Assembly: GCA_027295975.1 (NCBI GenBank)
Contig: JAPUJX010000190.1
Coordinates: 1 to 7,548 of the forward strand
Length of the DNA: 7,548 nucleotides
Direction: 5' to 3'
Source: Gammaproteobacteria bacterium
Lineage (GTDB): Bacteria > Pseudomonadota > Gammaproteobacteria > Pseudomonadales > Azotimanducaceae
Shown here: positions 6,642 to 7,548 of the stretch, in pieces
Layout: every line of letters begins with the position of its first letter
How positions within the stretch are numbered: position 1 is the stretch's first letter
The notes under the pieces: generated by a model
Database searches by the model: none
What the model saw: the letters and a program-made list of their open reading frames with translations, nothing else
Told to the model about the DNA's origin: nothing
Translations under genes and position numbers: made by a program

Positions 6642-7447
6642 GACTCTCCTTTAAGGCTCATCAGGTATGAAACCACATCCGCCAACTCCTCTTCCGCCAA
6701 CACAATTCGGTAGGCAGGCATCAGGCTATGTCCGAATACCTTTTCCAACTCCTCGATCTCGCGCTTGTCGAACGAGTGAATCGTTCCGTCGAGATCACGA
6801 ATCTGAATAGAAAACGCATCCTCGTTGACGCGCATTCCCTCGATGAGGCCAGCGCCGGTTTTCAAGCGCACGGCGAGATAAGCCGCAATTCCCTGCCGGC
6901 TGGGTTGGTTTGCACCGGGAGCCAACAGTGACTCTTTGAGGTATTCGAGGCCCCGTCGTTGGCCTACGTCGCTCAGTTCCGGTCCAATGCCAGTGCCCGA
7001 ACCGTTGACGATGTGACATGCCGGGCAACCACCTTTCGTTGCGTATATGACCCGGCCGCGCGCGGCATCTCCCGGGGGAATCTCCCTGGGTAACCGTCCC
7101 AGGGATCTGACATATCCGGCAATCTGCAGCAGCCCTTTTTCACCTGGACCACGGGTCCCCGGCATGCCGGTTCCGGGAATCCCGCTCGATAGAATCTGGA
7201 TCAACGTCTCGTCGTCGGTGACGTGTTTGAGTCTCGGGCGATTCAGATTGGCGCCCTCACCCCCCTGACCCTTCATCCCGTGACACCGGGCGCAGTGCAC
7301 GCGAAACAACTTCTGTCCTTCCTCCAGATCGGATCGATCGAGCACGTCGAGAGACGATTGCGCGCCCGAGGTCACGCCGGCGAAACACGAGAGCACCGCC
7401 AGAGCCGAAAGGAACACGGCCTCGTATGTGAGTCTGACCCTCTGCAT
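6638..7447 (-). CDS. Exported dihaem cytochrome c
   Basis: A 269-residue periplasmic c-type cytochrome, likely electron acceptor for the PQQ dehydrogenase encoded next. Residues 1-30 form the signal; VLSC (18-21) is a weak lipobox, so lipidation is possible. Domain 1 (about 43-118) has CARCH (52-56) and axial M95 in GTGMPG. Domain 2 (about 126-266) has CPACH (141-145) and probable axial M243 in SLMPAY. Between this haem motif and its Met lies an insert of roughly 50 residues rich in strand-like segments (about 186-232, with IRDLDGTIHSFD). This resembles haem domains often found beside PQQ dehydrogenases in Acidobacteria and Planctomycetes-type genomes (recalled, not searched). The start at 7447 is chosen for AAGGGGAGG at 7450-7458 and the clean signal peptide; an upstream in-frame start at 7495 would add 16 unlikely residues. 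The stop overlaps the next start (ATGA), indicating coupled translation. Confidence 0.92.
   Translation of the reverse strand: MQRVRLTYEAVFLSALAVLSCFAGVTSGAQSSLDVLDRSDLEEGQKLFRVHCARCHGMKGQGGEGANLNRPRLKHVTDDETLIQILSSGIPGTGMPGTRGPGEKGLLQIAGYVRSLGRLPREIPPGDAARGRVIYATKGGCPACHIVNGSGTGIGPELSDVGQRRGLEYLKESLLAPGANQPSRQGIAAYLAVRLKTGAGLIEGMRVNEDAFSIQIRDLDGTIHSFDKREIEELEKVFGHSLMPAYRIVLAEEELADVVSYLMSLKGES
6646..6652 (-). promoter_or_regulatory. Ribosome binding site deciding the PQQ dehydrogenase start
   Basis: AAAGGAG on the minus strand lies four bases before ATG 6641, inside the last codons of the cytochrome gene. Together with the ATGA overlap and a signal peptide it fixes translation start at 6641 and shows that the ATG at 6615, which opens the uninterrupted propeller frame, is not the natural start. 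Confidence 0.8.
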
Positions 7448-7449
7448 CA

Positions 7450-7458
7450 CCTCCCCTT
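7450..7458 (-). promoter_or_regulatory. Ribosome binding site of the cytochrome c gene
   Basis: AAGGGGAGG on the minus strand ends two bases before ATG 7447; pairing through its left half (AAGGGG) gives the usual spacing. It is the strongest purine-rich tract in the leader and supports 7447 over the upstream in-frame start at 7495. Confidence 0.65.
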
Positions 7459-7525
7459 GAGTCCTCAGCCTACTCCGACCCACGCTCAGCGTCACGATCC
7501 ACGGGGAAACGAATTGTTATGAAAG

Positions 7526-7548
7526 GACATTTCTTGCAACGACATTTC
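7526..7548. repeat. Direct repeat GACATTTC, 15-bp period, upstream of the redox block
   Basis: GACATTTC occurs at 7526-7533 and 7541-7548, 15 bases apart start to start, about 80-100 bp before the cytochrome gene start. The second copy runs to the window edge, so further copies could exist. Position and spacing suit a regulator half-site pair in the promoter of the minus-strand block. It is short, so chance is possible. Confidence 0.35.

Noticed and set aside
7535..7548. Sigma-54 or sigma-70 promoter before the cytochrome gene
   Set aside because: TTGCAA is present on the minus strand, but no good -10 box follows at 16-18 bp, and a sigma-54 -24 element would fall at or beyond the window edge, so neither type can be supported.

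Overview
The window looks like chromosomal DNA of a Gram-negative bacterium, most plausibly a proteobacterium. It has moderately high GC, and five consecutive genes on the minus strand encode proteins with export signals, two CxxCH haems, a PQQ propeller and copper sites, all of which imply a periplasm. No taxonomic marker is present, so anything finer than this would be a guess.

Layout. Positions 1-60 are AT-rich, with two phased T-tracts and a perfect 11-bp inverted repeat that lacks a T-tail. About 400 bp (60-459) hold no gene I can support. On the plus strand a two-CBS-domain protein (460-897) is followed after 17 bp by a fold-type II PLP serine/threonine dehydratase-like enzyme (915-1892). 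This pair converges with a five-gene minus-strand block running from 7447 down to 1906. In transcription order the block is: dihaem cytochrome c (7447-6638); PQQ-dependent dehydrogenase (6641-5020, with an apparent one-base frameshift next to its signal peptide); a membrane-anchored exported protein of unknown family whose predicted mature N-terminus is His (4914-4321); a type C two-domain multicopper oxidase with a C-terminal membrane tail (4298-2622); and a cupredoxin with a C-terminal membrane tail (2622-1906).

How the genes may work together (inference). The dehydrogenase would oxidise an alcohol or similar substrate in the periplasm and pass electrons to the cytochrome c. The type 1 copper cupredoxin and the multicopper oxidase carry complete copper sites and could take electrons on to oxygen, or could protect against or handle copper. 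Junctions of the ATGA and TGATG kind and short gaps point to co-transcription and translational coupling. Three of the five proteins appear to be held in the inner membrane by one C-terminal helix, with the copper-binding part outside, so a membrane-surface assembly is possible.

The best candidate for something undescribed is this combination: a quinoprotein, a dihaem cytochrome, an His-start membrane protein, a type C oxidase with a membrane tail and a membrane cupredoxin in one apparent operon. Functions are read from motifs only; no searches were run.
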